From assembly GCF_034555375.1 (NCBI RefSeq), contig NZ_CP140706.1:115001-179000 (forward strand): DNA of 64,000 nucleotides, read 5' to 3'. Below the pieces are notes generated by a model. It ran no database searches and was not told the DNA's origin. It saw only the letters and a list, made by a program, of their open reading frames with translations. Positions 1 through 11,849 of the stretch are shown here, one piece after another. Every line of letters begins with the position of its first letter. The stretch's first letter is position 1. The stretch comes from Pseudomonas sp. B33.4 (GTDB lineage: Bacteria; Pseudomonadota; Gammaproteobacteria; Pseudomonadales; Pseudomonadaceae). The translations under genes and the position numbers were made by a program.

Positions 1-192
<192 letters not shown>

Positions 193-273
193 ATCGACGA
201 CATCAGCTGCTCCATAAGTTCCCACACGAATTGCTTGATTCATTGAAGAAGACGAAAGAAGCAGCCCGAAATT

Positions 274-350
<77 letters not shown>

Positions 351-380
351 ATTTTGTGTGGGAAACGCCTGTAGAAATAC

Positions 381-456
381 GGGGCCATAGCTCAGCTGGG
401 AGAGCGCCTGCCTTGCACGCAGGAGGTCAACGGTTCGATCCCGTTTGGCTCCACCA
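381..456 (+). tRNA. tRNA-Ala (anticodon TGC)
   Basis: This is a 76-nt tRNA that begins GGGGCCA and ends TGGCTCCACCA, with CCA encoded. The anticodon TGC is at 414-416 in the loop CTTGCAC. The T-loop is GGTTCGATCCC. It sits 30 nt after tRNA-Ile and is co-transcribed with the rRNAs. Confidence 0.98.
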
Positions 457-540
457 CTACTGCTTCTCTTGTATAAAGCTTAGAAATGAGCATTCCATCA
501 TTATGATGGTGAATGTTGATTTCTAGTCTTTGACTAGTTC

Positions 541-560
541 GTTCTTTAAAAATTTGGGTA
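541..560 (+). promoter_or_regulatory. possible boxA-like antitermination element in the 16S-23S spacer
   Basis: The stretch GTTCTTTAAAAATTTGGG resembles the boxA element (core TGCTCTTTAA) that loads Nus factors onto rRNA transcripts. Its place, between the last spacer tRNA and 23S, is where a second boxA normally lies. This is a match by eye to a short motif, so it is tentative. Confidence 0.4.
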
Positions 561-702
561 TGTGATAGAAAGATAGACTGAACGTTACTTTCACTGGTAA
601 CGGATCAGGCTAAGGTAAAATTTGTGAGTTCTCTTAGTTGAGAAATTCGAATTTTCGGCGAATGTCGTCTTCACAGTATAACCAGATTGCTTGGGGTTAT
701 AT

Positions 703-3594
<2,892 letters not shown>

Positions 3595-3763
3595 ATATAA
3601 CACCCAAGCAATTTGCGTCGAAGAGACCAGATTGCGGTGTGTGAAGACGAAACGAACCGAAAGTTCGACTGCACCTAAAAAGGCAGCACAAGACACCGAA
3701 AGCTATCACGTACCCAATTTGCTGAAGCGAGGCCATAAGGTCACGACTCAGTACCCGAATTTC

Positions 3764-3879
3764 TTGACGACCATAGAGCGTTGGAACCACCTGATCCCAT
3801 CCCGAACTCAGCAGTGAAACGATGCATCGCCGATGGTAGTGTGGGGTTTCCCCATGTGAGAGTAGGTCATCGTCAAGAT
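3764..3879 (+). rRNA. rrf: 5S ribosomal RNA, first copy
   Basis: This is a 116-nt 5S rRNA. The 5' end TTGACGA pairs with TCGTCAA near the 3' end (helix I). The internal CCACCTGATCCCATCCCGAAC and the GCAGTGAAACG loop are typical of gammaproteobacterial 5S. It is the first of two copies in this operon and has its own terminator 11 nt downstream. Confidence 0.96.
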
Positions 3880-3890
3880 TAAATTCCGAA

Positions 3891-3923
3891 ACCCCAATTG
3901 CGAAAGCAGTTGGGGTTTTGTTT
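3891..3923 (+). terminator. intrinsic terminator after first 5S copy
   Basis: The hairpin pairs ACCCCAA (3891-3897) with TTGGGGT (3910-3916). An inner TGC/GCA closes on a GAAA tetraloop, and the run TTTTGTTTT follows. If efficient, it would limit transcription of the second 5S copy from the same promoter. Confidence 0.85.
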
Positions 3924-3984
3924 TAGTAGAAACATCCGTTTTTGCTGGCTTGTTACCGTGTTGACGAGCCAGATACAGAATTTC

Positions 3985-4100
3985 TTGACGACCATAGAGC
4001 GTTGGAACCACCTGATCCCATCCCGAACTCAGCAGTGAAACGATGCATCGCCGATGGTAGTGTGGGGTTTCCCCATGTGAGAGTAGGTCATCGTCAAGAT
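3985..4100 (+). rRNA. rrf: 5S ribosomal RNA, second copy
   Basis: I see no difference between this copy and the first over the whole 116 nt. It lies 221 nt downstream as part of a tandem duplication. No separate promoter is obvious in the roughly 60 nt between the first terminator and this gene, so its expression probably depends on read-through. Confidence 0.95.
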
Positions 4101-4112
4101 TAAATTCCGAGA

Positions 4113-4145
4113 CCCCTGTCTGCTAACGCAGACAGGGGTTTTGTC
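4113..4145 (+). terminator. intrinsic terminator of the rRNA operon
   Basis: A perfect 11-bp stem pairs CCCCTGTCTGC (4113-4123) with GCAGACAGGGG (4128-4138). The loop is TAAC and TTTTG follows. It lies between the second 5S and the convergent PepSY gene. Confidence 0.9.
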
Positions 4146-4171
4146 ATTTCAGCGCCTGTAAAAACCAATAA

Positions 4172-5350
4172 TCAGACTGCTTTGCGTGCCTTGCTGATGC
4201 GTCGAGCCTGCCATTTGCGCCACCAGATGTAGACGCCGGTCCCTGACAGTCCTGCAATCAAAACACCTAACACCGCGATCATTACTTGCCCGGTAACACC
4301 AATGATCCGTCCACCATGTATCGGCAACTGCAACCGATAAAACTGCTCTCCCAACGTTCCCTGGCCTGCAATTTCCTTCCCTAACAATCGCCCATCCGTA
4401 CCATGAAAGAACAACCAGGATTTGCCATGGGCTTCAGTGTCATGTTGTCCAAATCCAGCGCCGTAGAAGTTGTACTCAAAGCTGTAATACAACTCCCCAA
4501 TCGCTGCTGTCAGTCCTAACCTTTTCCCCTCCTGCAGTGCCCTTTCGTATGCCTGTTGATAGCTCAATTGCGTCACCCCCAGCGTTGATGGAGGCATTCG
4601 TCCTCGCGCCTCATAGACGCTCGGCTCAATCGGCGAAAACAGCGATACCGCTGGTTTGAATGCTTGACTGGGCAAGTTCATCGCCACGCTGCTCACGGCG
4701 ATTGGAAGCAACAACAGCCACAACCACAACCCCCCGGCGCGATGCAGATCGAAGTTGAGCCGATAGGCATGACCGCCCTTCACTTTCCAGGCAGTTGACC
4801 ACTTCTTCCAGAACGGCTGTCCACGCGGCAATGTCAGCCATAGCGCCACAAAACAGTCGATCACCCAGGCGACGGCCACTAACCCCATCAGCCACAACCC
4901 CCAGTTCCCCGGCAATGTCAGGTTGTAGTGAAATTCAAGGATGAACGGAACAAAATTCTTCCGTCCAAAACAGCATTCCCCCCAATAACGCTGCCCCGTC
5001 TGTTCTGCACTCACCGGGTCCAGGTAAAACACCTGATTACGCTCATCGAATGGCTTTCCTGTCGCCGGATCAGTACGCGCAACTGCCGCCAGTAAAGCGG
5101 TATGCCCCGCCTCATGCGGATACTCCATGTACCAGACCTGCAGCTTTGGATGTGCAGATTGCACCGCATCAACCAATTCGCCCGGCGGCAGTCGAGAGCC
5201 CTGCGCAGACGCAGCATAAAACTCAGGGTTCAACCATTCATCCAGTTCATGATTGAACGCCAGAATGCTCCCGGTAATCCCGGCCAACAGCAAAAACACT
5301 GCTGTGGCTAAACCGATATATCGATGCAATAGAACCAGAAACGCACGCAT
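4172..5350 (-). CDS. PepSY-domain inner-membrane protein, siderophore-reductase type (FoxB-like)
   Basis: The 392-residue membrane protein begins MRAFLVLLHRYIGLATAVFL. It has about four membrane segments: residues 10-32, 147-175, 204-229 and 350-380. A large periplasmic loop follows the first segment and histidines lie near the helix ends (H9, H34, H204), the usual layout of the PepSY_TM family. Members next to siderophore receptors, such as FoxB and FpvG, reduce ferric siderophore in the periplasm or inner membrane to release iron. The gene lies downstream of a TonB-dependent receptor on the same strand, with a hairpin in the 76-nt gap. GGGGA 8 nt before the ATG supports this start. The sigma/FecR/receptor/PepSY order matches P. 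aeruginosa foxIRAB, so a ferrioxamine role is plausible but inferred from order only. Confidence 0.85.
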   Translation of the reverse strand: MRAFLVLLHRYIGLATAVFLLLAGITGSILAFNHELDEWLNPEFYAASAQGSRLPPGELVDAVQSAHPKLQVWYMEYPHEAGHTALLAAVARTDPATGKPFDERNQVFYLDPVSAEQTGQRYWGECCFGRKNFVPFILEFHYNLTLPGNWGLWLMGLVAVAWVIDCFVALWLTLPRGQPFWKKWSTAWKVKGGHAYRLNFDLHRAGGLWLWLLLLPIAVSSVAMNLPSQAFKPAVSLFSPIEPSVYEARGRMPPSTLGVTQLSYQQAYERALQEGKRLGLTAAIGELYYSFEYNFYGAGFGQHDTEAHGKSWLFFHGTDGRLLGKEIAGQGTLGEQFYRLQLPIHGGRIIGVTGQVMIAVLGVLIAGLSGTGVYIWWRKWQARRISKARKAV

Positions 5351-5373
5351 TGAAATTTCCCCGCGAAAACGAC

Positions 5374-5410
5374 AAAGCCAGCCTCCGAGTTTCAGAGGCT
5401 GGCTTTTTTA
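5374..5410. terminator. hairpin between siderophore receptor and PepSY gene
   Basis: A 12-bp stem pairs AAAGCCAGCCTC (5374-5385) with GAGGCTGGCTTT (5395-5406) across a 9-nt loop. Read on the plus strand it is followed by TTTTTTTA. On the minus strand, the direction of the genes, it is followed by the weaker TTTGTCGTTTT. It could attenuate the PepSY gene relative to the receptor. Confidence 0.65.
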
Positions 5411-5426
5411 TGCCCAGGACAAAGGC

Positions 5427-7931
5427 TTAGAACTGGTAGCTGACCGTCGCCGCGACATTGCGCTCTTCGCCCATGTAGCAGAAGTTCAGACTGGCGCAGG
5501 AAGCCACGTAGGACTCGTTGGTCAGATTGTTCGCATTCAGGCGTACATCAACGCCCTTCAAACCGACCTTGCCCAGGTCATAACCAATCGAGGCGTCGAA
5601 CAGTGTGTAGGACGGCACCTTCAAGGTGTTCTCTGCATCCGCCCAGCTATAGCCGACATAACGCACGCCGCCGCCCAGGCGCAGGCCATCGAGTACCGCA
5701 CTGTCGAACTTGTAGTCCGCCCACAACGAAGCCATGTGTCGTGGCGCCTGCGTCGGCGAATTGCCTTTGTTCTCGATCACGTCAGTCGGGGTGCTCAACG
5801 TACTGACCATCGACTTCGAGTATTCGATATCGGTGAAGGTGTAGCTGCCGAGAACCTTGAGGTTATCGGTCAACTGCATGTGCGCTTCCAGTTCCAGACC
5901 CTGAGAGCGGACGGCACCGACCGCACGATAGAAGTTTTCCTGCGGCAGTTTGGTCGCCAGGTTCTCCTGGTCGATGCGGAACAGCGACGCGGTGAACAGG
6001 TTGTCCGTACCAGGTGGCTGATACTTCAAACCGACTTCCCATTGTGTGCCATCGGTAGGGGCCAGCGGGTTACCGGCGCTGTCGGCATAGGAGTTGGGGT
6101 TAAACGATTCGGAATAGCTGATGTATGGCGCCAAACCGTTATCGAACAGGTACAACGCACCGGCCCGGCCAGTGAGTTTGGTGCGGCGATCATTGATCTC
6201 TGTGCCAACCGGACGTCCGGCCTCAGCGATACGGTTTTCATCTGAAGTCTCGACCCAGTCCTGGCGCAGACCCAGCGAGAAACGCCACTTGTCCATCTCG
6301 ATCAGGTCTTGCAGGTAAACCCCAGTCTGCTCCAGGCGTCGCAGATAACTGGTCTCGCCATACATGTCGATCGCCGAGTTGCCGTACACCGGATTGAACG
6401 CATTGATCGGCGCGAGTCCGCCGCTGGTCCAGTCGACCACGGTTTTACGCCGCTGATAATCCGCGCCCATCAGCACCGTATGTTTGGTCGCGCCGGTGAA
6501 AAATTCGGCCTGGAGCATGTTGTCGACGATGAACGCATGCAGACGCTCATCACCGCCGGTGTAGTAGCGGTTCAGCTCGTTGCTGGTCGGTGAGGTCCAG
6601 CCATAGGCGTAGACCTGATCCATGTTTACTTTGGAATCGAGGTAACGGAAATTCTGCCGTGCGGTGAAGACATCGTTGAAGCGATGTTCGAATTGATAAC
6701 CGAACGATTGCTGATCACGTGAATAGCCATCCACACCCGGCTCGCCTTCGAAGAAGTGCGGCGAGATACGGTTGCCATTACGCTGATGAATCGTGCCATC
6801 GGCCGGCACACCACCGTGGTAGCCACCATCCGGATCGTGTTGCAGATAAGCCTGTAAGGTCAGCGAAGTGTCTTCACTGAAATCGATGCTCAGGGTGGGT
6901 GCGAGGGCGAAGCGTTTTTCCTTGTTGTGGTCGAATTGCGTGTCGGACTGATCCGTTAACCCGATCAGACGATAGGCAATACGCTTGTCGTCATCGACCG
7001 GGCCGCTGAAGTCAAAACCGACCCCGCGCTGACCTTGCGTGCCGACCGTCGCTTGAACCTGATGGTAAGCCTCGTACAGCGGTTTCTTGCTGGTCAGTGC
7101 CACCAGACCGCCCGGCGAGCTGCGACCGTACAGCACCGACGACGGTCCCTTGAGAATGTCCACGCGTTCAAGGAAATATGGGTCGACCTGCATGGTGCTG
7201 TAAGTGCCGCTGTCGCCCATCGACTTGAGGCCGTCGAGGTAGATATTGTCCACCGAGCCATCGTTGAAACCGCGCATCGCCACATAGTCATAACGGTGGG
7301 TCGCCCCATACGGATTGGTCAGCACGCCCGGGGTGTAACGCATTGCCTGCGCGACGGTCTGCGAACCCTGGTCGTCCATTTGCTCGCGAGTGACCACGGA
7401 GACGCTTTGTGAAGTTTCCAGCAACGCGGTGCTGGTCTTGGTGGCGATCTGGCTGTGCGTGGCGTTGTAGCCATCCATGCTGCCCAATGCGTTGCCGAGG
7501 GCGAAGCCTTTGATGTCGGTGGTCGGCAAGGCGAGTGCTTCGGTTTCAGCCAGCGGGCGCAGGATGTAACTGCTGCCGTCCTGACTGACCGCTTCCAGAC
7601 CGGAACCGCCGAGCAAATGGCTCAGCGCCTGATCAGTCGAATACTCCCCCTGTACGCCGGGCGATTGCCGGCCTTGGGTTTGCTGCGGGGTCATCGACAA
7701 CGTGATGCCAGCCTGACGGGCGAACTGATTCAACGCCTCTGCCAGCGGCCCGGCGGCAATGTTGTAGCGATGGCTGACTTCACTGGCCGCCGGATTATCC
7801 GCCATGCTCAAACCGGGCATCACACTGACGCCCAGCGCCGTGGAAAAAAGCGCTGCCCGAACGGCGTGGCGCAGCAGGCCCGATTCGGCAGTTAAATTCA
7901 GAGTGGTCTTACAGGTGGCGCGGACAGTCAT
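5427..7931 (-). CDS. TonB-dependent siderophore receptor with N-terminal signalling (STN) domain
   Basis: The outer-membrane receptor has 834 residues from the chosen ATG. That ATG precedes a signal peptide ending near GLSMADNPAASE. The reading frame stays open for 27 more codons upstream, but those lack signal-peptide character. After the signal peptide comes an STN domain (SHRYNIAAGPLAEALNQFAR onward), which contacts the FecR-type regulator. Next are the plug (SVVTREQMDDQG, then ILKGPSSVLYGRSSPGG) and a 22-strand-type barrel ending in aromatic Phe (ATVSYQF). The family takes up ferric siderophores with TonB energy and reports ligand binding to FecR. The neighbouring FecR and sigma genes make it a transducer as well as a transporter. 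The ligand cannot be read from the sequence; FoxA- or FiuA-like receptors are the closest types by gene order. Confidence 0.93.
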   Translation of the reverse strand: MTVRATCKTTLNLTAESGLLRHAVRAALFSTALGVSVMPGLSMADNPAASEVSHRYNIAAGPLAEALNQFARQAGITLSMTPQQTQGRQSPGVQGEYSTDQALSHLLGGSGLEAVSQDGSSYILRPLAETEALALPTTDIKGFALGNALGSMDGYNATHSQIATKTSTALLETSQSVSVVTREQMDDQGSQTVAQAMRYTPGVLTNPYGATHRYDYVAMRGFNDGSVDNIYLDGLKSMGDSGTYSTMQVDPYFLERVDILKGPSSVLYGRSSPGGLVALTSKKPLYEAYHQVQATVGTQGQRGVGFDFSGPVDDDKRIAYRLIGLTDQSDTQFDHNKEKRFALAPTLSIDFSEDTSLTLQAYLQHDPDGGYHGGVPADGTIHQRNGNRISPHFFEGEPGVDGYSRDQQSFGYQFEHRFNDVFTARQNFRYLDSKVNMDQVYAYGWTSPTSNELNRYYTGGDERLHAFIVDNMLQAEFFTGATKHTVLMGADYQRRKTVVDWTSGGLAPINAFNPVYGNSAIDMYGETSYLRRLEQTGVYLQDLIEMDKWRFSLGLRQDWVETSDENRIAEAGRPVGTEINDRRTKLTGRAGALYLFDNGLAPYISYSESFNPNSYADSAGNPLAPTDGTQWEVGLKYQPPGTDNLFTASLFRIDQENLATKLPQENFYRAVGAVRSQGLELEAHMQLTDNLKVLGSYTFTDIEYSKSMVSTLSTPTDVIENKGNSPTQAPRHMASLWADYKFDSAVLDGLRLGGGVRYVGYSWADAENTLKVPSYTLFDASIGYDLGKVGLKGVDVRLNANNLTNESYVASCASLNFCYMGEERNVAATVSYQF

Positions 7932-8019
7932 TGTAGGTTTCCGTAGGAAGTCGCAAACGCTTGAATTGAAGTGCTTACTGACTAAGCCGGACCTGCAGCG
8001 AAAACCCGCCACAATAATT

Positions 8020-9021
8020 TCAGGCGACGCGCTCCAGCGTCACCCACCAGCGCGTGCGGTAGCGCAACTGTACCGGCAACGTCTGCGGCAGGATGGCTAG
8101 CAGCTTGTCGGTGTCTTCCAGGCGGAACACGCCGGACAGACGCAGCTCGGAAACGTCGGACGCACAACTCAGAAAGCCCTGGCGATAACGCCCGACTTCA
8201 GCGAGAAAGTCGCCCAGGCGCATATTGCGTGTGACGATCAGGCCATCGACCCACGCGCCGGCATCCATATCCAGCGGCGGCGCCGGACGTACCTGGTGGT
8301 GGTCGATCAGATAACTCTGCCCGGCGAGTGCTTCCAGCGATGTCGTACCGGAGTGAATGGCAACCCGGCCACTGGTGACGCTGAGTCGCGTGCAACGGCT
8401 ATCCTGACGCAGGATGAACCGCGCATCCTGCGGTTCGTAAATGCCGTGACGGCTTTGCACGCGCAGCGGCCGCTCGAAGGATGCCCCCTGATCAGCGCCG
8501 CCACAGGTGACGATGATCTCGCCGCGCGTCAGTTTGATCAGCCGCCGCTGCGCGGTGTAATCCAGATCCACTGCACTCGCGGTGTTCAGTTCGATCCGCG
8601 TGCCATCCGGCAACTGGAAGCCGCGCCGCTCGCCCGTCGCCGTAGTGTAATCGGCGCTCCACTGTTGCCATGCCGCAGTGTCCTTGGCCAGCCATGCAGC
8701 GGAGCCCATCAGCAAAGCGCCAGACAGCAATTTCAAGGCCTGTCGCCGGCCCAAACCCTGAGCACTGTTTTCCAGAGTGTTGAACGCCACTTGCGCACCG
8801 TGCACTGCGCGCAGGTTATTGCTCAATTCGGCTTGCAGCGACTGCACCCGCTGCCAGGCCAGTTCATGCTCGTGATGTTCAGCGCGCCACTGTTCACACT
8901 GGCGGTTCAGGCGCGGATTATCGTGATTGTTGCGCAGTCGCAACAGCCAGTGAATGGCCTGCTTGACCACCTGTTGCTGCGGCTCGGTGCGGCGACTCAG
9001 AGAAAGATTATCCACAGGCAT
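8020..9021 (-). CDS. FecR-family anti-sigma/sigma regulator
   Basis: This is a 333-residue single-pass inner-membrane regulator. Residues 1-85 form the cytoplasmic DUF4880-type sigma-binding region (AIHWLLRLRNN, then EHELAWQRVQSLQ). A membrane segment lies near residues 95-115 (LKLLSGALLMGSAAWLA), preceded by a twin-arginine pair in GRRQALKLLSG. The periplasmic FecR domain follows (GFQLPDGTRIELNTASAVDL) with a C-terminal STN-like part. The ATG at 9021 overlaps the sigma-factor stop as TGATG, pointing to translational coupling. Longer upstream starts in this frame would run inside the sigma gene. The family holds the cognate sigma factor until the receptor signals ligand. It sits between sigma factor and receptor. 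Confidence 0.93.
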   Translation of the reverse strand: MPVDNLSLSRRTEPQQQVVKQAIHWLLRLRNNHDNPRLNRQCEQWRAEHHEHELAWQRVQSLQAELSNNLRAVHGAQVAFNTLENSAQGLGRRQALKLLSGALLMGSAAWLAKDTAAWQQWSADYTTATGERRGFQLPDGTRIELNTASAVDLDYTAQRRLIKLTRGEIIVTCGGADQGASFERPLRVQSRHGIYEPQDARFILRQDSRCTRLSVTSGRVAIHSGTTSLEALAGQSYLIDHHQVRPAPPLDMDAGAWVDGLIVTRNMRLGDFLAEVGRYRQGFLSCASDVSELRLSGVFRLEDTDKLLAILPQTLPVQLRYRTRWWVTLERVA

Positions 9022-9521
9022 CAGTTTTCGTACCGCAGCACGTAGCAGTGATACAGCGCATCGGCGACGTAACGTTCGACCGAGCGCAACGACAGGCCCA
9101 TCTGTTCGGCGATCTGCTTGTGGGTCAAACCTTCGCACTGCGCCAGCAGAAAGGCCTGACGCACTTTCGGCTTCAGTCCTTCAAGCATGCGCGCGATGCT
9201 TTCCAGCAGTTCGATTACCAGTGCGCGGGCTTCGGCGCTTGGCGTTTCGGCTTCGGGTAGATGCGCAATGGTTTCCAGATAGGCGCGTTCGATTTCCTCG
9301 CGCCGCCAATGATCAATCACCAGACCACGCGCGATGGTGCGCAGGAAGGCGCGAGGTGCTTTGAGTTCGAGGCGTTCGGTGCGTTGCAACAGGCGTACGA
9401 AAGTATCCTGGGCCAGATCTGCCGCATCTGCCGCGTTGCCCAGCCGCGCGCGCAGCCAGGCGTTGAGCCAGCCGTGATGACTACTGTAAAGCGCCTGTAC
9501 TGCAAACTCAGGTGAGGACAT
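9021..9521 (-). CDS. FecI-type ECF RNA polymerase sigma factor
   Basis: The 166-residue protein has sigma region 2 (HHGWLNAWLRARLGNAADAA, then LAQDTFVRLL) and region 4 (KVRQAFLLAQCEGLTHKQIA, then EQMGLSLRSVERYVADAL), typical of iron-starvation ECF factors. ATG 9521 is chosen. A GTG at 9536 would add five residues but nearly touches the Fur-box-like sequence at 9538-9556. It would direct transcription of the adjacent receptor, probably with its own FecR-type partner (TGATG overlap). Expression is expected under low iron. Confidence 0.93.
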   Translation of the reverse strand: MSSPEFAVQALYSSHHGWLNAWLRARLGNAADAADLAQDTFVRLLQRTERLELKAPRAFLRTIARGLVIDHWRREEIERAYLETIAHLPEAETPSAEARALVIELLESIARMLEGLKPKVRQAFLLAQCEGLTHKQIAEQMGLSLRSVERYVADALYHCYVLRYEN

Positions 9522-9537
9522 GAACGCGAACGTCACA

Positions 9538-9556
9538 AATGATAATTACTCGCATT
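9538..9556 (-). promoter_or_regulatory. Fur-box-like sequence upstream of the ECF sigma gene
   Basis: The 19-mer AATGATAATTACTCGCATT contains the GATAAT hexamer and an ATT/AAT frame like Pseudomonas Fur boxes (AATGCGAATAATTATCATT type when read on the other strand). It lies 17 nt before the chosen sigma-factor start. Fur would repress the unit when iron is plentiful. The match is by eye and not scored. Confidence 0.65.
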
Positions 9557-9825
9557 GTCATCAAGGGTTACAGAATTTGCAACTGCCACTGATACAACGC
9601 TCATAAAAAACCGGTCACCAGCCGCTCTAGTACGCCGTTCAGCGGGAATTCGCCAGAAATGCCATCCATTTCCCGCACAGCCCTAAGATTTCTCCGACAC
9701 GTGCCGACAGACTGGTGAGACATGCGTGCACCAAAGTAGAGCGGCCAGAAGAACGCTGCCTGCGCTGTACATGGAATGTTGCATCCGGAACGCATCCCCA
9801 CTTTTGGCATAAGAAGTCCCATGAA

Positions 9826-11706
9826 ATGAATCTCAAGTTCAGCCATAAAATCCTGTTGGCCGCCTCGGGCGTCGTGGTCCTGGCGTTCGCGCTGTTCACC
9901 CTCTACAACGACTATCTGCAGCGAAACACCATTCGCCAGAACCTCCAGTCCTCTGTGCAGCAGGCCGGTGATCTGACCGCCAGCAGCGTGCAGAACTGGA
10001 TGAGCGGGCGGATTCTGGTGCTGGAAAACCTCGCGCAGAACGTCGCCCATCAGGGCAAGGACGCCGATTTCCCGGGCCTGGTCGATCAACCGGCCTTCAC
10101 CTCGAACTTCCAGTTCACCTACGTTGGCCAGGCCAACGGTGTGTTCACTCAGCGCCCTGACGCGAAGATGCCGGACGGCTACGACCCGCGTCAGCGCCCT
10201 TGGTACAAGCAAGCCGTCGCGGCTGACAAAACCATGCTGACGCCGCCGTACATGGCTGCTGTCGGTGGCCTGGTGGTAACCATCGCCATGCCGGTGAAGA
10301 AGAACGGCGAACTGCTCGGCGTCGTTGGCGGTGACCTGAGCCTGGAAACCCTGGTGAAGATCATCAACTCGGTGGACTTCGGTGGTCTTGGCCATGCATT
10401 CCTGGTCAGTGCCGACGGTCAGGTGATCGTCAGTCCGGACAAAGATCAGGTCATGAAAAACCTGAAAGACATCTATCCGAACACCAGCGTGCGCATCGAG
10501 AAGGGCAACCAGAACGTGGTGCTTAACGGCCAGGAACGCATTCTGTCGTTCACCCCGGTCAGCGATCTGCCGAATGCGCAGTGGTACATCGGTCTGTCGA
10601 TCGATCGCGACAAAGCCTACGCCGCACTCAGCCAATTCCGCACCTCGGCGCTGATCGCGATGTTCGTTGCGGTGGCGGCGATTGCACTGCTGCTGAGCCT
10701 GTTGATCAACGTCCTGATGCGTCCGCTGACCACCATGGGCCGTGCGATGAAAGACATCGCTCAAGGCGAAGGCGATCTGACCCGTCGTCTGGTGGTCGAG
10801 AGCAAAGACGAGTTCGGTGAATTGGGCAGCGCCTTCAACCAGTTCGTTGAGCGGATTCACGCGTCGATTTCCGAAGTGTCGTCGGCAACCCGTCATGTTC
10901 ATGATTTGTCGCAACGGGTGATGGCGTCGTCCAACGCCTCGATCGTCGGTTCCGACGAGCAAAGTGCGCGCACCAACAGTGTGGCCGCAGCAATCAACGA
11001 ATTGGGCGCCGCCACACAGGAAATTGCGCGCAACGCCGCCGATGCTTCGCAGCATGCCAGTGGCGCCAGCGAGCAGGCTGATGACGGTCGGCAGGTGGTC
11101 GAGCAGACGATTCAAGCGATGACCGAACTGTCGCAGAAGATCAGCCTGTCGTGCACGCAGATCGAAACCCTCAATGCCAGCACCGACAACATCGGTCACA
11201 TCCTCGATGTGATCAAAGGCATTTCGCAACAGACCAACCTGCTGGCACTCAACGCTGCGATCGAAGCGGCACGTGCCGGTGAAGCCGGGCGTGGTTTTGC
11301 GGTGGTGGCGGACGAAGTGCGTAACCTCGCTCACCGCACCCAGGAGTCGGCGGAAGAGATCCACAAGATGATCACTTCGCTACAGGTCGGTTCGCGTGAA
11401 GCGGTGACCACCATGAACGCCAGTCAGGCGTCCAGCGAGCAGAGCGTTGAAGTGGCCAACCAGGCCGGTTTGCGTCTGGTCAGCGTGACCCAGCGCATCG
11501 GTGAAATCGACGGCATGAACCAGTCGGTGGCAGCGGCCACTGAAGAGCAGACCGCCGTGGTCGAAACCCTCAACGTCGACGTTAACCAGATCAACCTGTT
11601 GAACCAGCAGAGCGTGGCTAACCTCAATGAAACGTTGAAGGATTGTGATGCGTTGTCGCAGCAGGCTAATCGCCTGAAGCAGTTGGTCGACAGCTTCAAG
11701 ATCTGA
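9826..11706 (+). CDS. methyl-accepting chemotaxis protein with amino-acid-type dCache domain
   Basis: This is a 626-residue chemoreceptor. TM1 lies at about residues 8-28 and a periplasmic double-Cache domain at about 30-275. TM2 follows ([19 protein letters not shown]), then HAMP and a cytoplasmic signalling domain with the highly conserved hairpin tip [20 protein letters not shown]. Residues Tyr119, Arg124, Trp126, Tyr127, Tyr142 and Asp170 match the order and spacing of the amino-acid-binding signature of dCache receptors (as in PctA: Y-R-WY-Y-D). A free L-amino acid is therefore the expected ligand. The frame is open to 9715, but the first 37 codons lack a membrane anchor and ATG 9826 begins a normal MCP N-terminus. 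The gene stands alone, followed by a REP doublet. Confidence 0.95.
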   Translation: MNLKFSHKILLAASGVVVLAFALFTLYNDYLQRNTIRQNLQSSVQQAGDLTASSVQNWMSGRILVLENLAQNVAHQGKDADFPGLVDQPAFTSNFQFTYVGQANGVFTQRPDAKMPDGYDPRQRPWYKQAVAADKTMLTPPYMAAVGGLVVTIAMPVKKNGELLGVVGGDLSLETLVKIINSVDFGGLGHAFLVSADGQVIVSPDKDQVMKNLKDIYPNTSVRIEKGNQNVVLNGQERILSFTPVSDLPNAQWYIGLSIDRDKAYAALSQFRTSALIAMFVAVAAIALLLSLLINVLMRPLTTMGRAMKDIAQGEGDLTRRLVVESKDEFGELGSAFNQFVERIHASISEVSSATRHVHDLSQRVMASSNASIVGSDEQSARTNSVAAAINELGAATQEIARNAADASQHASGASEQADDGRQVVEQTIQAMTELSQKISLSCTQIETLNASTDNIGHILDVIKGISQQTNLLALNAAIEAARAGEAGRGFAVVADEVRNLAHRTQESAEEIHKMITSLQVGSREAVTTMNASQASSEQSVEVANQAGLRLVSVTQRIGEIDGMNQSVAAATEEQTAVVETLNVDVNQINLLNQQSVANLNETLKDCDALSQQANRLKQLVDSFKI

Positions 11707-11732
11707 CCACAAGTCAGACCGCGTTATCGTTC

Positions 11733-11817
11733 ATCGCGAGCAGGCTCACTCCTACAAATTAAACCGGGTTCCATCTGAAGGAACCCGATCAACTGTAGGA
11801 GTGAGCCTGCTCGCGAT
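11733..11817. repeat. REP doublet (REPIN), type 1
   Basis: Two inverted copies of a 24-nt REP unit (ATCGCGAGCAGGCTCACTCC plus TACA) lie at 11733-11756 and 11794-11817. The spacer contains its own hairpin (CGGGTTCC 11765-11772 with GGAACCCG 11780-11787). The same unit recurs at 45765, 48792, 49917 and 57972. It lies between the convergent chemoreceptor and mgoD genes and may serve as a shared transcript end. Confidence 0.9.
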
Positions 11818-11849
11818 AGCGGTCTAGAACTCACCGCCGAACTCAGGCC

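Larger units (their letters stand above)
3757..4110 (+). repeat. tandem duplication carrying the 5S rRNA gene
   Basis: A 133-nt block, from GAATTTCTTGACG through the 5S gene to AAATTCCGA, occurs at 3757-3889 and again at 3978-4110. The offset is 221 nt and I see no differences within the block. The sequences outside the block differ, including the terminator hairpins. Confidence 0.9.

Noticed and set aside
7932..8012. 27-codon upstream extension of the siderophore receptor
   Set aside because: The extension has no signal-peptide character; ATG 7931 is followed by a normal export signal.
9601..11364. 587-codon open frame antisense to the chemoreceptor
   Set aside because: It mirrors a strongly supported MCP gene, its peptide is His/Arg/Asp-rich with no domain, and it is a codon-bias shadow.
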